In this document: piece after piece, positions 1 through 11,640 of the stretch
Layout of the letters: each line of letters begins with the position of its first letter
Position numbering within the stretch: the first letter of the stretch is position 1
Origin: Ophioderma brevispina
Lineage: Eukaryota > Echinodermata > Ophiuroidea > Amphilepidida > Ophiodermatidae
Direction: 5' to 3'
Assembly: GCA_023653785.1 (NCBI GenBank)
Contig: JAMKCH010019724.1
Coordinates: 62,001-126,000, forward strand
Length of the DNA: 64,000 nucleotides
The notes under the pieces: model-generated
Database searches by the model: none
Seen by the model: only the letters and a program-made list of their open reading frames with translations
Told to the model about the DNA's origin: nothing
Translations under genes and position numbers: made by a program

Positions 1-1070
1 CAAACTACGCTTCAAACTCCTGAATAACTAGACAATACACTGTGAACTTGATTAACAATTTTAGAACAATATTTATTTTAATTGGTGTTTAAATCAATCT
101 CATTAAACATCGATTAGGTATCATAATCACAGATCAATCTATAAATAAATTCGTTAATTTAATGAACTACTAAACTTACTACCTGGTGTGTGCCGCGACG
201 CGGCTGCAGCGAGATTACAATTAGATGCCGAACTTGCAAAGAGTCCGGGCGAATATTCCAGCGCAAACTCCAATTTTCCAATAGTGGGACGTGTCCCGGA
301 CGACTTTGTCCTTACTGAAGAAAACCAGCTCCTAATGACTCCGAAGCTTGGAGGTCGACTAAATTAAAGTCCAAAATTGCTGTAGCTGTTTTATCCTTGT
401 ATACTCAGAGGCCACGCATACGAAACCTGAACACACGGCTACACAATTCGAACGAAAACTGATGGAGCTGTGACTACTATGACAATGTCCACTATAGGAA
501 GACAATGTTTTACTGTTCACTGTCACTAACATGGAACACTGGAAGTCACTATGTTGAAACTCTGCTAATACCTTGGAGCACGATGTTAACCAAAATTGTT
601 TAACTCTGACTCTCATCTTCTCTCCCCAGGGCTTTATCTATCCTCCAACAATACTAGAAGGATCTGTCCTCTCTATTGAGTCATGTGCTAAATAAAGTCC
701 ATTACCTCATAATCTAGAAATGCCTCTATTTATTCCACATGTACTGCATAATTTAGGATTTCATAGCAGCTACGCACTGACTGTGTAATTATACATCATG
801 CGCCTCCTATGATTCAGAGAAGTTCAGTGAAGCACACTCTAATGAAATCACTAAGGTCCAGTACATTCCAGAAGTTTCCCCACTTTTCTGAGCTCTTCTG
901 AGATCTTCTTGTTTCATTCTATTTGCTGAGGTTAAACACACCAGTTATGCAAACGAACCAGGTATATTTTTAATCATGTACTTAGACTAGTTACAATATG
1001 TTTATGTGCTAATTTAGACTTATCTTACTCAAAATGAAATAAATCATTGCTAATTCTTGGGGCTGTAACA
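1..1070 (-). repeat. 3' LTR (outer ~38 bp outside the window)
   Basis: This block aligns end to end with 6400-7469, sharing for example the GCCGCGACGCGGCTGCAGC segment (about 190 and 6605). It ends GGGGCTGTAACA at 1070, the same terminus as the other LTR. The two copies differ by many 1-2-base indels as well as substitutions. Compared with the other copy, the leading TGTTACGGTCACC part is missing because the window starts inside the LTR. Confidence 0.88.
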
Positions 1071-1080
1071 CCCCCCCCTT
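1071..1080 (-). promoter_or_regulatory. Polypurine tract of the LTR retrotransposon
   Basis: On the minus strand AAGGGGGGGG sits directly against the TGTTAC start of the 3' LTR. This is the expected place for the plus-strand DNA primer of an LTR element and independently supports minus-strand orientation. Confidence 0.75.
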
Positions 1081-1269
1081 AAAAGAAGATTGATTGAAAA
1101 GCAACTTTGTTAATCCTATTTAAGGCTCTTACATTTTTTAAACTTCATATACATAACCTTATTCACAATGTTACACTTCCCCTTTTAAAAGCTTAACTTG
1201 TTTTTTTCTGATTAACTACACTTCGGATAAGGCATCAGGCCATCACATTATCTTTGCTTTGATGTGGTC

Positions 1270-1660
1270 CGAGTCTAGGTTGTACTCTGCAAGGTCCAAC
1301 TCCACCTCACTAACCTATATTCTTGTTTTTTCATCCTGTGGATGAAGGTGAGGGGGTTGTGATCTGTGAAACAAGCAATGGTGCACTGTGGTGCCCAATA
1401 TACATCAAAATGCCCTAAAGACAAAATCAGAGCAAGACACTTCTTCTCATGGGAGTAATTTTTTGGTGCTTGTTAAACTTCTTGGGAGAATAACGAAATA
1501 GGGTGTTCTAATTCCGTCTTCTCCTTCTTGCCTAAGAACTCCACCACCACCCTGTGTCACTGGCATCTATGGCCAACTTGAATGATTGGTTCTGAAAGTC
1601 CCTGGTGCAATCAGAACCGGTTCACTAATCAGTATGGCTTTTGATTTTTTGGCAACTGAA
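1270..1660 (-). pseudogene. RNase H domain of the gypsy-like pol, frameshifted
   Basis: Minus-strand translation over several frames gives recognisable gypsy RNase H blocks: an LAIDASDTG-like start (about 1590-1560), FSRKFNKHQKNYSHEKKCLA (about 1500-1440) and TDHNPLTF near 1350. These include the Asp of the DAS motif and the conserved TDHNPL segment. The reading frame changes repeatedly. It directly follows the RT remnant, as in all gypsy elements, and lies at the 3' end of the element beside the polypurine tract. Confidence 0.85.
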
Positions 1661-1769
1661 TTTCACATTCCCTGCCGATCAAACAAATTTGCCATTTTTT
1701 TTGGCTAGCAAATTTGTCAAAGGACTGGCACTATCCGAAAAGTTTGGACAAAACTTCCTGTATATCCAC

Positions 1770-2580
1770 CATGCCTACGAATCTCCTGAAGTTTCTCTCC
1801 TGGTACTAGGTGTGGGGGAACTTCTCAATTGCTTAACTTTAGCCTTGATCAGGCTTGACCTTGCCCTGACCTACTACATTGCCTAAATAGGTGACATTGG
1901 CATTGCAAAACTCACTCTTGACTACTAATTTAACGTCTTTTGTTTTTCAGACAACGTCTGAAATAGCGATGGACTGCCCAATGTGTTGTTCCCAGACTGA
2001 CTGTACCCAATCAATCATCAAACATAGGCCTTCATCACAGCCTTCTATGTCAGCAACTCTAGATTTACCATTCTTTGAAAGGTTGCCGGTGCGTTTTCAT
2101 ACCGAAAGGCATAACCCGACACTGAAAAAGCCCATCGCGTCTTGCAAATGCCGAAATGGTCTTTTGCACGATCAGTAGTGGGAACCTGCCATACCCCTTT
2201 AAAGATCAAACTTGCTGACTACTTTGGAATTTTCCAATTTTGTCATCAGTCATCAAACTAGGTATTGGAAATGAATCAGTCTTTGAACGATTGATTTAAC
2301 GCCTTCTGAATCTGTCACAATCCGTAAGGCACCCATCAGGTTTTAGAACCCAAAAGACAATGGGGAATCTCCATTCAACTTTTGCTTGCTTCAATTATTT
2401 GATTTTCCATCCAACATTTACTCTATCTCTTTGTTGAGAGGTTCTTAGTCCTTCATGGATGACTCTGTAAGCGTGCTGTTTTATTGGTGCACAATCACCC
2501 ACATCAGCATCATGATAAGCAGGCACGTGGGTTCTAACTAGGGAGCAATCAGGAAAAATATCCTCCAATTCATGAATCAA
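1770..2580 (-). pseudogene. Reverse transcriptase domain of the gypsy-like pol, frameshifted
   Basis: The open part at 2580-2395 reads a DVGDCAPIKQHAYRV-type block, typical of the start of gypsy RT. Further along come PIVL and KPDGCLRIVTD-like pieces (about 2360-2300), SKFDLLKGY and VMPFGM (about 2240-2090), a decayed DD catalytic block (about 2050) and TYLGNVVGQGKVKP (about 1890-1850). The catalytic YxDD is no longer intact and several frameshifts and stops are present. RT lies 3' of integrase, the unusual order for a gypsy element. Confidence 0.88.
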
Positions 2581-2639
2581 CTCCTTGATTTCACACTGTT
2601 TTGATTTTACTTAAAGATGGCCTACGTGTTTTTGTATCC

Positions 2640-3875
2640 CCATTTTGAGGTCACATCTGAATTTTGCATACAATTGATTGTGATAGTCATGCTGCTTGTG
2701 CATCATTGTTTTGATTTTGAATCACTCTTCAAGATTCATGATGGTCCATCCTTTGTAACTGTTATCAGCAGACTTTACCGAGGCACACCGGTTTTTGGTA
2801 CTGCCATCGTCCATTCTACCTACATACCTCTTTCAACATTTTTACATGGGCACAATGCCTACCTTACGCCTATCTGGCGTTTTTGACTATGTAGTCAACT
2901 TCATTTACTTGTGACTCCTCTGTATAGGGCCATGATATCTGCTGCAGTGGATGTCCAGGGATTGGAATCAAGACTAACACTTGGTCGCCTGGCCTAAAGA
3001 CCCTACTACTTGCATCTGGTCATAACACTTCTTCATTTTGGTCTGGCTTGCTTCAAATTCTCCCTTGCAATTTCATTTGGCCCTATTGATCCTATACTTT
3101 AATTTGGAAACTAGTCCAAAGGTTGGTGTCGTTCATGCATCCTTTCAGCCATTTCCTTCCTCCTTTAGATTCAAGGGACCGCGAACTGTACGCCCAAAAG
3201 CTAACTCAAAGGGCATGAACCTAGGGTTTCCTGAACGGAGCTTCCCTTGCAGCAAACAATAACACGTGAACTCCCTCATCCCATTCCTTCGCAAATCCAA
3301 ACAGTAAGTCCTACTCATATCTTCAAAGTTTGATGGAATCTCTCTAAAGCTCCTTGTGACTCTGCATGTTAGCACTGGACAGATACTGTTCTATCCCCAC
3401 CTCATACATCACTTGCTGAAATAGGACAGATGTGAAATTTGACCCCTGCTCTGACTGAATTGACTTAAGTAGGATGCCTAAAGAGTGAAAAACTTGGTCC
3501 CCAAAGCCTTTACTACACTTCTACTATCCGTTTTAGCCTTAATATTCCTTAAGGGTATGGCTTCCGGTAACCTGGTAGAGGCAAACATGATAGTAAGTAG
3601 GTATACTGAGTACCTACCCCGACTTAGTCCTAGGGAGAGGTCCTACACTGTCAACTATGATCCTACTAAATGGCTCTCCGAATGCCGGTATCGGTTTTCA
3701 GAGGAGCGGGCGGAATTTCCTGAATTAGGCTTGCACAACTTGACAAGTATGACAAGATCTACCGTATTCAACATCTTACGAAGTGTAGGCCACCAAAGTG
3801 GTTCAAAATCCGAATCATGTGTCTTCTTGACTCCTAATGACCTGCCATGGGACTATCATGGGCAATGCTGATGAC
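2640..3875 (-). pseudogene. Integrase of the gypsy-like pol, placed upstream of RT
   Basis: Minus-strand reading shows MAGHLGVKKT (about 3855-3825, zinc-binding N-terminal region), VDSVGPLP with the first catalytic Asp (about 3660), YLLTIM and STRLPEAIPLRNIKAKT (about 3605-3535), IQSEQGSNF (about 3460, where an Asp is expected but Glu is read) and GDQVLVLIPIPGHPLQ followed by a PYT..SQVN..DY block (about 2985-2890, the GPY/F module). Reading frames shift between blocks. The GPY/F end runs almost directly into the RT start near 2580, so the order is not explained by a gap between two separate elements. Confidence 0.87.
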
Positions 3876-4349
3876 CTCCTTATGATAAACCTTTGGAACA
3901 ACCACCTATGAACAACGTTCCACTCATGATTTGCCGGAGCATCAGGTGCCTCCCTTTCCTCATCAGCACACCATTGTGTTTGTAAAAACACACAGGAACG
4001 TCCTCAGACTCCTTCAGGGTTGCGGCCCTTTGACTAAGTTCTTAGTGCGGATCATTCTCCTTTCAAGACCTAACTTGTTATTACCAAGGGATCATCATCA
4101 TTATCCACACTATGCACCTGCTCAGGGCCTGACTCTTTGTTTTTGGAGAACCTAGCTCCCCTGAAGAGGAAGTTGACCCTTTTTCATCCATTTTGTCATG
4201 AACGTTGGCCCTCTAAATCTAAAATTTGGACAAGGTCTTCCTCCTTTCCTACAACTATTTGCTTCAAGCATGCTTTCCTAGCCATACTCCTAGTAACTGT
4301 ACAGCTCGATAAACTGTACTATCTTTCCTCACTATCTATTTCTGTGCAT

Positions 4350-4700
4350 GGATTGTGGGTAACAATTGGTTCGGGAATTTACTTCCCGCTGCCAAATCAT
4401 TCCCTATAACATTGAAACAAACCTTTGACTGGAAGTTCAGGCCTTACTCCTACTATGGTATTACTGTACAACTGAGACCAAATCCAGACTTCAAATTCCC
4501 CTTGTGAAGAGGGACCAACACTATACATCCATACCTATACCTTGATCAAAGCAGTTTCACCTGTTTGCACTAACTTCACTAAAGGCATGACCCCCTCCAA
4601 AATTACTGACTGTGCACAACACGTTAATCACGCCTGATCTTTATAGGTTTTTGGAACAACTTTGTCACCATCAAGCGACACTGAACCCTCCTAAACAAAT
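4350..4700 (-). pseudogene. Probable aspartic protease region of the retrotransposon
   Basis: Minus-strand translation around 4610-4570 gives AQSVILEGVMP, resembling the segment after the catalytic DTG/DTCA of gypsy proteases. A VGVRPELPVKG-like block follows near 4455-4425. The active-site DT-G itself is disrupted here. Its place between gag and integrase fits. Assignment depends on partial, frameshifted motifs and is less certain than for the other domains. Confidence 0.5.
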
Positions 4701-5049
4701 GGTTCAAAGTCTCCCTAACTTTCTCAGACTCACATCTTTCGGTTTAATACCTGGGAACTAACTTGTGTTCTAATGGACCACAGCACAACCCGTGGGAGCA
4801 GACTTCTGCTTCATGCCATCTGCTGTCCCATCAACTTCCAACAGCTTGTGCCATAACAGACCTGAATCCTTGCAATATTGCAGTTTAATTCTGACTTAAA
4901 CCATTCCCTGACTTTGATTTGGGTACTAGACGGACCCTTATTCCCCTGACTGGAGGAACTGACTGACTTTTCAACCTTTTTTAATAGTACTGTGACTTTT
5001 GAATTATCTACTTTGGTTACGGCCTATTTGAGTTAAAACTCTTGTAATT

Positions 5050-6040
5050 CTGACTTGACTTATTAGGCCCACCCTACGATGCTGGAACTCAACTATGTGT
5101 GAGGGCGTAATCATCTGCTAATGTTGCTGCATTTTTTCAATCTTTGATATCTCTTTCAACTCCAAGAGTTTTAAAATATCGGCCATGAATGCCACGGTTT
5201 GGAACTGCTCAATTAAAACCCACTGCCTAAGTTGATTGAAGTCTGTTTCACTTCCTTGGAAGTGGGCCACCTATCCAACAATTGTTCCCTTAACTCTAAG
5301 CAAACTCTACCTGAGTTTTGATCTGCATTTTTTTTCGCACTCCCCAAATTTTTGCCTATACGCCTCAGGCACTAATTCATAGGCCTAAAGAATAGACTGC
5401 TTTACCTACTTTCATAATCACTGCAACAATGAATCAATTGATAGGGACGAGTATATCTCTCTACTTTCCATAAACACAGTCCTGAACGCATGTGTCCATT
5501 GGCTCTTTGGGCCACTTCATGCTTTCGGCATCTTCCTCGAAGTGCAAAAAATACTTATCAACTTCTGTTTCCCTAAATGTTGGAACACTTTGATGTTTCT
5601 TGGTGGCATAAACCTGAGTTGAGATCCTGATGTGCCCTTTTCTAACTTTTTCCTTGGTCTATTTTGTTTTGGCTTCAATTTCTGCCAACTTCATTCTTTC
5701 CTCCATTTGTACCTATCTTCTTTTTTCCTTTTTGTTTTTCCAATTTTAATCTGTCATATTTTTTCTTTTTGTTCCATTTGTAATTTGGCATCTATTTCTT
5801 GTTGTTTTAGTGGCTTTTCTAATTCAAGTTTTTCCTTCTCTAACTCCCGCTCTAAACCCAACTTATCTTGCTTCCCTTTTCCTCCTCCTTTCTAACTTTG
5901 CTGTTCTAAAACCAACATATCTTGTCTTTCTTTTCTCTTTCGCTTGCATTTGTAATTTGGCCTTTCTAATTGCATTTGCCTCTCCAACTGTTTCATTTCA
6001 AAACACTACGAACTCATCCTGAATTTCCACTTTTTTTTTT
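5050..6040 (-). pseudogene. Gag region: Lys/Glu/Arg-rich coiled coil and capsid-like core
   Basis: Minus-strand 6010-5630 encodes in shifting frames a long Lys/Glu/Arg/Gln-rich helix (for example MEERMKLAEIEAKTK), likely a coiled coil. Then 5550-5050 gives capsid-like pieces (EEDAESMKWPKE, and further blocks containing YELVPEAYRQK- and QTQVEFA-like runs across frames), as in gypsy gag. No intact reading frame survives. The apparent plus-strand Phe/Leu/Ser-rich frames here are shadows of the A-rich coding strand. Confidence 0.75.
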
Positions 6041-6337
6041 AAAAATTGGGTTTGTATTTGATTAAATAATGTTCGGGTTTTTTTTTATTTAATTAACTGT
6101 TTTTCTCATATAATGCTTAACTTACATCCCATAATACTCGGCCAATTCCATTAAATCTGCCTTTTTGAGCACATCAACTTCTCCCACGTAACATCTTTGA
6201 CAAACTCTTCTGCGTTACACGCCATATGTTCAACACTTCTTCACAAATAACAAGATATAGCCCAGATATCAAAATTAAACACACAATCCAAATTTTGTTC
6301 AATATTTTAACTGTATTGTGTTTTTTACAGTGTAAAT

Positions 6338-6355
6338 TTCCCGGACGACCCCTCA
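6338..6355 (-). promoter_or_regulatory. Primer-binding site, tRNA-Pro-like
   Basis: Six bases inside the 5' LTR end the minus strand reads TGAGGGGTCGTCCGGGAA. By my comparison it matches 15 of 18 bases of the well-known retroviral tRNA-Pro primer site. A close match to a tRNA 3' end at this exact position fixes the 5' end of the element at 6362 and its minus-strand direction. Confidence 0.7.
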
Positions 6356-6361
6356 ATTTTT

Positions 6362-7469
6362 TGTTACGGTCACCTTGACCAAGGCCAAAAACCCCTCAAC
6401 AAAAACTACGGATTCAAACTCCTGATAACTAGACCACATGTGAACCTTGATTCAAATTTTCGACAAGGATTTTTTTAATTTTGTGGGGTGGGGGTGGTTT
6501 AAATCATCTCATTCAAACATCGATTAGGTATCAATAATCCAAAGATCAATCTATAATAATTCGTTTAATTAATGAACTACCTACCTAAACTACTGCCTGA
6601 TGTGTGCCGCGACGCGGCTGCAGCAAGATTACAATTAGAGCCGCACTTGCAAAGAGTCTCTGGCGACTTTCCAGCGCAAAACTCCCATTTCCAATAGTGG
6701 GACGCGTCCACGGACGACTTGTCCTTACTGAATAAAACCAGCTCCTAATGACTCCCGAAGCTTGGAGGTCGACAAATCTAAGTCCAAAATGCTGTAGCTT
6801 TGTTTATCCTTGGATAACTCATAGGCCCACGAAATACGGAAACCCAACACGGCTACACAATCGAACGAAAACTGATGAGCTGTGACGACTATACAATGTA
6901 CACTATAAAGACAATGTTTACTGTCACTGTCACTAACTTGGAACACCTGGAAGTCACTATTCTTGGAAACTCTGCTAATACTTGGAGCATGATTGGATGT
7001 ACTCTGACTCAATCTTCTCTCTCACCAGGCTTTATATATCCTCTCACACATACAAATAGAAGGATCTGGTCCTCTCTATATGAGTCATGTGCTAAATATA
7101 GTCCCTTACATCATAATCTGGAATCCCTCTATTATTCCACATGGTAAACTGCATAGATTTAGAGTTCATGCACTACTCACTGACCTGTTGTATTATGCAG
7201 CAGTGCGCCACCTATGTATTCAGAGAAGTTCAGTGAAGCACATTCTATGAAATCACTTAGGTCCAGGTACATTCCATAAGTTTCCCCGCTTTTCTGAGCT
7301 ATTCTGAGATTTCTGTTTCATTCTATTTGCTACACAAACACACAAGGTTAGCACCGAACCAGGTAATTTTTATATCATGTTACTTAGATAATTTACAATA
7401 TTTGATGTGCTAAGTTATGACTTAATCTTACTCAAATGAAATAATCATTGCTAATCTGGGGCTGTAACA
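6362..7469 (-). repeat. 5' LTR, complete (1108 bp)
   Basis: The block begins TGTTACGGTC and ends GGGCTGTAACA, giving a 6-bp terminal inverted repeat TGTTAC/GTAACA. It repeats positions 1-1070 in direct orientation. It carries the promoter end of the minus-strand element. The base following it (from 7470, ACGTT) is host or older repeat sequence. Confidence 0.9.
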
Positions 7470-7559
7470 ACGTTAACAGGCATAGTTACAATATACTGCT
7501 GCGAAGCTGAGCCACGAATGTTAGCTGGGCTTTTGACCATATGTGGTGTGTTCAAACAT

Positions 7560-7870
7560 GATCTACCTCTGACCTCAAAATGATGTCTTCCCAGACCAAA
7601 TGGATGAATTCTTCAAAAGTTTCCTAATTTTATCCCCTGGATAACCACTGATCCAGCTCGAACTCTGGATGACCTCTCATCTCAAAATGGCTATTTCTGT
7701 GGTTTTTCAGACCAAAATAAAACTTCTCCTAATATTGTTATATTTGATCCCTAGATGCCCTCTGACTCCAGAATGGTGACCACTAACATGTTCACCAGAT
7801 CAAAACGAACCTTTCCCTGTATTATCATTTGTTCGTGTAACCTCTGACCCTTAAATGGTAACTTCCGGCT
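7560..7870. repeat. Degenerate tandem repeat, ~80-100 bp unit
   Basis: The phrase 'ACCTCT..CTCAAAATGG....TTTC.AGACCAAA' recurs in altered form near 7570, 7670, 7759 and 7838. No coding potential is visible. Boundaries are approximate. Confidence 0.5.
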
Positions 7871-7959
7871 GATGTGCATGGCACAGTGGCTCTTGTAACT
7901 GAATTTGTTGATCATAGAAAGACAATCTTTTTTTCAAAGAATACACCTTCAATTGGTAA

Positions 7960-8250
7960 TCATGACTTGGGCCCCATACGTGACCCCTACCACGAGATCT
8001 TGATAGCTTTTAATTTGTGGGAGGAGAAGGAATTCATAGATCTTCAAGCAATGCCCCTTTAATTGGTAATTGGAGCATTTGGGCCTAATCTGTGAACACC
8101 CCATAATTATGCAGCCTCTACCGGGAGATCTTGTGAGAAAATCTGGTGCTGATAGTCTTTGATTTGCGGAAGAAGACGGGAATTCATAAATTTAATCGGC
8201 CAATGCGTTTAGCACTAGGGAGCATTGGTAGCATTTTAAAAGGAGCCAGG
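7960..8250. repeat. Diverged tandem duplication, ~125 bp unit
   Basis: The run TACC.CGAGATCTTG...GGAATTCATA recurs twice (about 7988-8060 and 8118-8205), each followed by a CAATGC phrase. The related phrase 'AATGCCCCTTTAATTGG' also appears at 8050 and many times near 20.8-21.2 kb, so this belongs to a dispersed family. Confidence 0.45.
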
Positions 8251-8707
8251 CCAGAGGGTACTCCTAATTTCACTCAAGGACCCCATTTAAAAAAAAATAT
8301 AACAAATTTGTCACCCCCCAAATAACCTACTTATGGCCAATTTGGCTCTCACCCAAAGAGAACTAGGTTTTGCATATCCACTGTCCCCGAATGCCCCTTG
8401 GTTCGAAAGCGCCAGCCTTACACGCGTAACAATTTCATACGTGAGTGCCTCCTTCAGAAAAGGAGCGTTTGCCAGAAAGAACAAGAAACTGACAAACCAC
8501 AATATGTTAGTTGGCGTGTTTAATAAAGACAATTGCCACACAACTGTGCAAGAATCTAAAAAAAATTAAAATCGGGGAGCTCTTCAATAATGTACTATTT
8601 TGTTTGCCCAAAAGCTTGTCTTTATAGCAAGATTAAAAAAATAGTAAATCTTTAATTTTGGGCCGTCTTCATTGAGCTCATTGGTCGATACGGGTGTGAC
8701 AGGAGAT

Positions 8708-8805
8708 ATGGACCGTGGGACTCATAGTCCACCTACAACGGTGAAGAATAAAGCGCTCGATTCGGTTGACTCTTCACGCACATTAGTTTCACGCTTTATT
8801 CTTGA
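8708..8805 (-). mobile_element. Diverged fragment of the small MITE family seen at 31756
   Basis: ACTCATAGTCCACCTACAAC, then GAATAAAG..CTCGATTC..TTGACT and a TTTCACGCTTTATTC end match the reverse complement of 31756-31891. The left terminal inverted repeat is degraded and the right end runs into a trinucleotide repeat. Confidence 0.6.
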
Positions 8806-8830
8806 TGCTGCTGCTGCTGCTGATGATGAT

Positions 8831-8892
<62 letters not shown>
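8806..8892. repeat. Compound trinucleotide microsatellite (GCT)n(GAT)n/(ATG)n
   Basis: Pure GCT units are followed by about 20 ATG units. Long Met or Ile runs predicted across it are translation artefacts, not proteins. Confidence 0.95.
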
Positions 8893-9529
8893 ACGTTGAT
8901 TAATATCAGGGTTTTCAAACAAACAAACAAAAGAATGGGTTATTTCTTTGGTTTTTTGTAGAGCACACATAACCATTTTCGGAATCAGAAAATGGTAAAG
9001 CAAAAAATGTCAAAATAAATAACCCACATATATTAGATAATGAAGTAAGCAAACAAATAAAGGGAGAAATTTTAGTATAATAAATAATCAAAACATTGCT
9101 AACCATATGACCCAGATTCCCATTAAGTTATTTTTACTAGCTATGAATAACCCCTGTGATAAGTCAGAGCCTGAGTCATATCAGGGGTCGTGAAAGTGGA
9201 CTACACTGCACATTTGTGTAGGTCACAACAACGATATCCTACGAAAATAGGAGTGCGAAGCTCTCGAGACACGTGGTGAAGGAGGAAATTGGGAAGATTA
9301 AATGTGATAGTCTTTAATCTACTCGCGATTCCCTATCCACCGATCACAAATCTGATTTTAGAAGTATATTACTTTTATTGTGTCATCTGCAAGAGTTGCA
9401 GAAGTATAATGGAGCGGCCAAGCTTAAAAAGTGCTTTAGTTTTCTAGTAACCCCCCCCCCCTCGGTACAACAAAATACAACCACTTTTATTCAAAGGCCA
9501 ATTGTAAAGGATTGGTGGCATGGGTGTTT

Positions 9530-9830
9530 TTGGGCCCCCCAAACCCTATTTTTTGACTAAAAATAAAGAAAAATCATGATTTTGTTTATTTTAGAGCCAA
9601 AAGCACTGAAATCTGATACATTAGTACATTTTTGTTTTAGATCCACATTTTAAACATTGCATAAAGAGTCCAGATGATACTTTTGTGGTAAAAATGTGGT
9701 TGCAGGAGTGATTAGGGGGATAGAAAGCTAAATTTTTGGCTAAAATTAAAAGAAAATAGTATTTTTTCCTTAAACTCTTACATCCACCAAATGTGTGAAA
9801 GTTGTTAATGTTATCTAATTAGTGCCCTGG
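9530..9830 (+). repeat. Dispersed repeat, inverted partner at 18590-18960
   Basis: The segment with 'AACCCTATTTTTTGACTAAA', 'AGCCAAAAGCACTGAAATCT' and 'GAGTCCAGATGATACTTTTG' recurs on the opposite strand at 18590-18960. No protein or RNA motif was recognised. It contains a C-homopolymer just upstream near 9450. Confidence 0.55.
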
Positions 9831-10095
9831 GCACTTACACTCTGGTTTATGATTTCTTGGAGATGTTTAGATTTCATGCAGAAATAAAAGAGAAGAGAAA
9901 TATTCATGTGTGAGTGCCTTGCTCAATGGGATACTATCGTCAGAAGTCGGTTGTCTCCTATTTCATGTTTTGTGGCCAAAATTGATTTTTCAATTTGATA
10001 GGAATAAGGATATCCCAGAGAATCACTTCCAACTTGTGAAATTGTTAACGTCGTTTTGCCACCTGGGAGTGCCATTGAAGGTTGTACAAATGTGA

Positions 10096-11640
10096 AATTG
10101 ATAATATAGGTTTTCCCAGTTAGTTTAACACATTTTTCATTATATTTCATATCTCGTTAAGTTGTTTTTCGTCCCAAGAAAACGGAAATGTGCGTTTGTT
10201 TAAAACTATTTCGTCTTTGGTCAATTATATTACACATTTGATCAATACAATTAACTTTATTTTCATACATATTCGTCAAAATCAATTTAATTTGGTCTTA
10301 CCCATGGCCCATCATCTGAATGTACAAAGCAATTTCGTCTTTGGTCATTTAATTTCACATTTAGCTCAGTCTATTTCCCGGGTCTATTTCTCGTATGGTG
10401 TATGTATAGGCCATGGCTAAGAGTTACAACAACAGCAAATAGTCACTCTCCTACGGGTGGTATCAGAAGAACGTACTTCAGAAACGGCCATTTGCTTACT
10501 TAATCAATTCTTCCTGTTTTAGCTTTATATATGAAAATATGTCTCTTTGAACGTATGGTGAAAACAAACACGAATAACGTACCAAATAACCAAACAATGA
10601 CTATTTCCATAAAAATGATGAAACCTACTTTGTCCACGGCTAGCAAAGCAGAAGAAACATGTACATTGTAATCTTATGGATTGAGCACACGAAAGTCCTC
10701 AGATTTAATTAATTTGTTCACATGTATTGCTTAAAATCACTGAAACAGCACTAATTGTTCTTCAGAATGAAGTGACCGAAATCCGCTCATCCGTCTCCCA
10801 TCATAATGCAATATGAATTGGTTAAGCGACTTTTAAATAATGGCCTGGCGTGACGTCATACAATGTTATTCTACTGAAATGCTCTTGGGTTGAATGACCA
10901 TCGTTCATCGTGAATGGGTAAACGGTTTTCCCTCAAAGTAGGGTTCCCAGTAAGAAGGCAATCAAGAGGAACAGAGAAAAATTTTGGAGCATGGCAAAGA
11001 CCTAAAAAGGTACAAAGGAGAGAGATATGGTGGTCAAAGAACAGGGAAATCAGCCGTAAATAATGCTGCAGCGCGTATATATTAACTGAAACAATATACT
11101 CTAAAACCAGCAATGGGCCTTGGAATTGAGCTATTATTTGCCAGGAGGGTCTTAAACATTGTTATGTTGGGGTATTTGCATCCATGGTTTCCTCTGCTAA
11201 TGCTAGCCGTGTACAAAGTACGTTTGCATCATTTTTCGGGAAATATAGTTTGTTGGGTGATTATTTCACCGTTTTCTTTATTGTTTTCACCATATGTTCA
11301 AAAAAGTACATATATTCCAATAAAAGCTAAAACAAGGATACGAATGATTAAGTAAGCAAAATGGCCGTTGCTGGAGGGTAACTTCGTTCTGAGACACCCT
11401 GTACTTCTTTCTTTCACCTAATTCTTTACCTCATTTTTCTTTCTCTCGTTCATTTATTTGTCTTTAGAACATGCATGAAAGATAGGGTTAATTTTATTGA
11501 TCAAATGTTTAATATAATTGACCAAAGACGAATTGTTTTAAACAAATACACATTTCGGTTTCTTGGACGACGGAAAACAACTTAACAAGATGGAAATATT
11601 AATGAAAAATGTTTTAAACTATCTGGAAAACCTATAATTG
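10096..11640. mobile_element. Long foldback element, ~1.5 kb with ~500-bp arms
   Basis: The reverse complement of about 11150-11640 aligns with about 10096-10690. Shared blocks include ATAGGTTTTCC at the ends, CGTCTTTGGTCAATTATATT, ATTAAGTAAGCAAA.TGGCCGTT, TATGGTGAAAACAA and ACTTTGT.CACGGCTAGCA. The central ~450 bp is not inverted. No transposase was recognised, so this is a non-autonomous inverted-repeat element or a very large hairpin. Confidence 0.8.

Larger units (their letters stand above)
1..7469 (-). mobile_element. Decayed Ty3/gypsy-type LTR retrotransposon, Gmr1-like domain order
   Basis: Two directly repeated ~1.1-kb blocks flank a ~5.3-kb interior. The repeat starts TGTTAC and ends GTAACA, as LTRs do. 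On the minus strand the interior reads gag, a probable protease, integrase with a GPY/F-like tail, reverse transcriptase, then RNase H. A tRNA-Pro-like primer site lies next to the LTR at 6362 and a G-run polypurine tract next to the LTR at 1070, so the element is transcribed right to left. Integrase lies upstream of RT, which is the Ty1/copia order, yet the RT and integrase sequences are gypsy-like; this combination is known from Gmr1-type elements. All domains carry frameshifts and stops, so this copy is not functional. About 38 bp of the low-coordinate LTR fall outside the window, so the target-site duplication cannot be checked. Confidence 0.9.

Noticed and set aside
5632..6022. Phe/Leu/Ser-rich plus-strand frames resembling membrane proteins
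   Set aside because: They are the complement of a Lys/Glu-rich gag coiled coil on the minus strand of the LTR element.
8672..9003. Poly-Met and poly-Ile proteins
   Set aside because: Translated (ATG)n microsatellite.
10850..10860. TGACGTCA as a cAMP-response promoter element
   Set aside because: A single 8-bp word inside a foldback element with no gene nearby.
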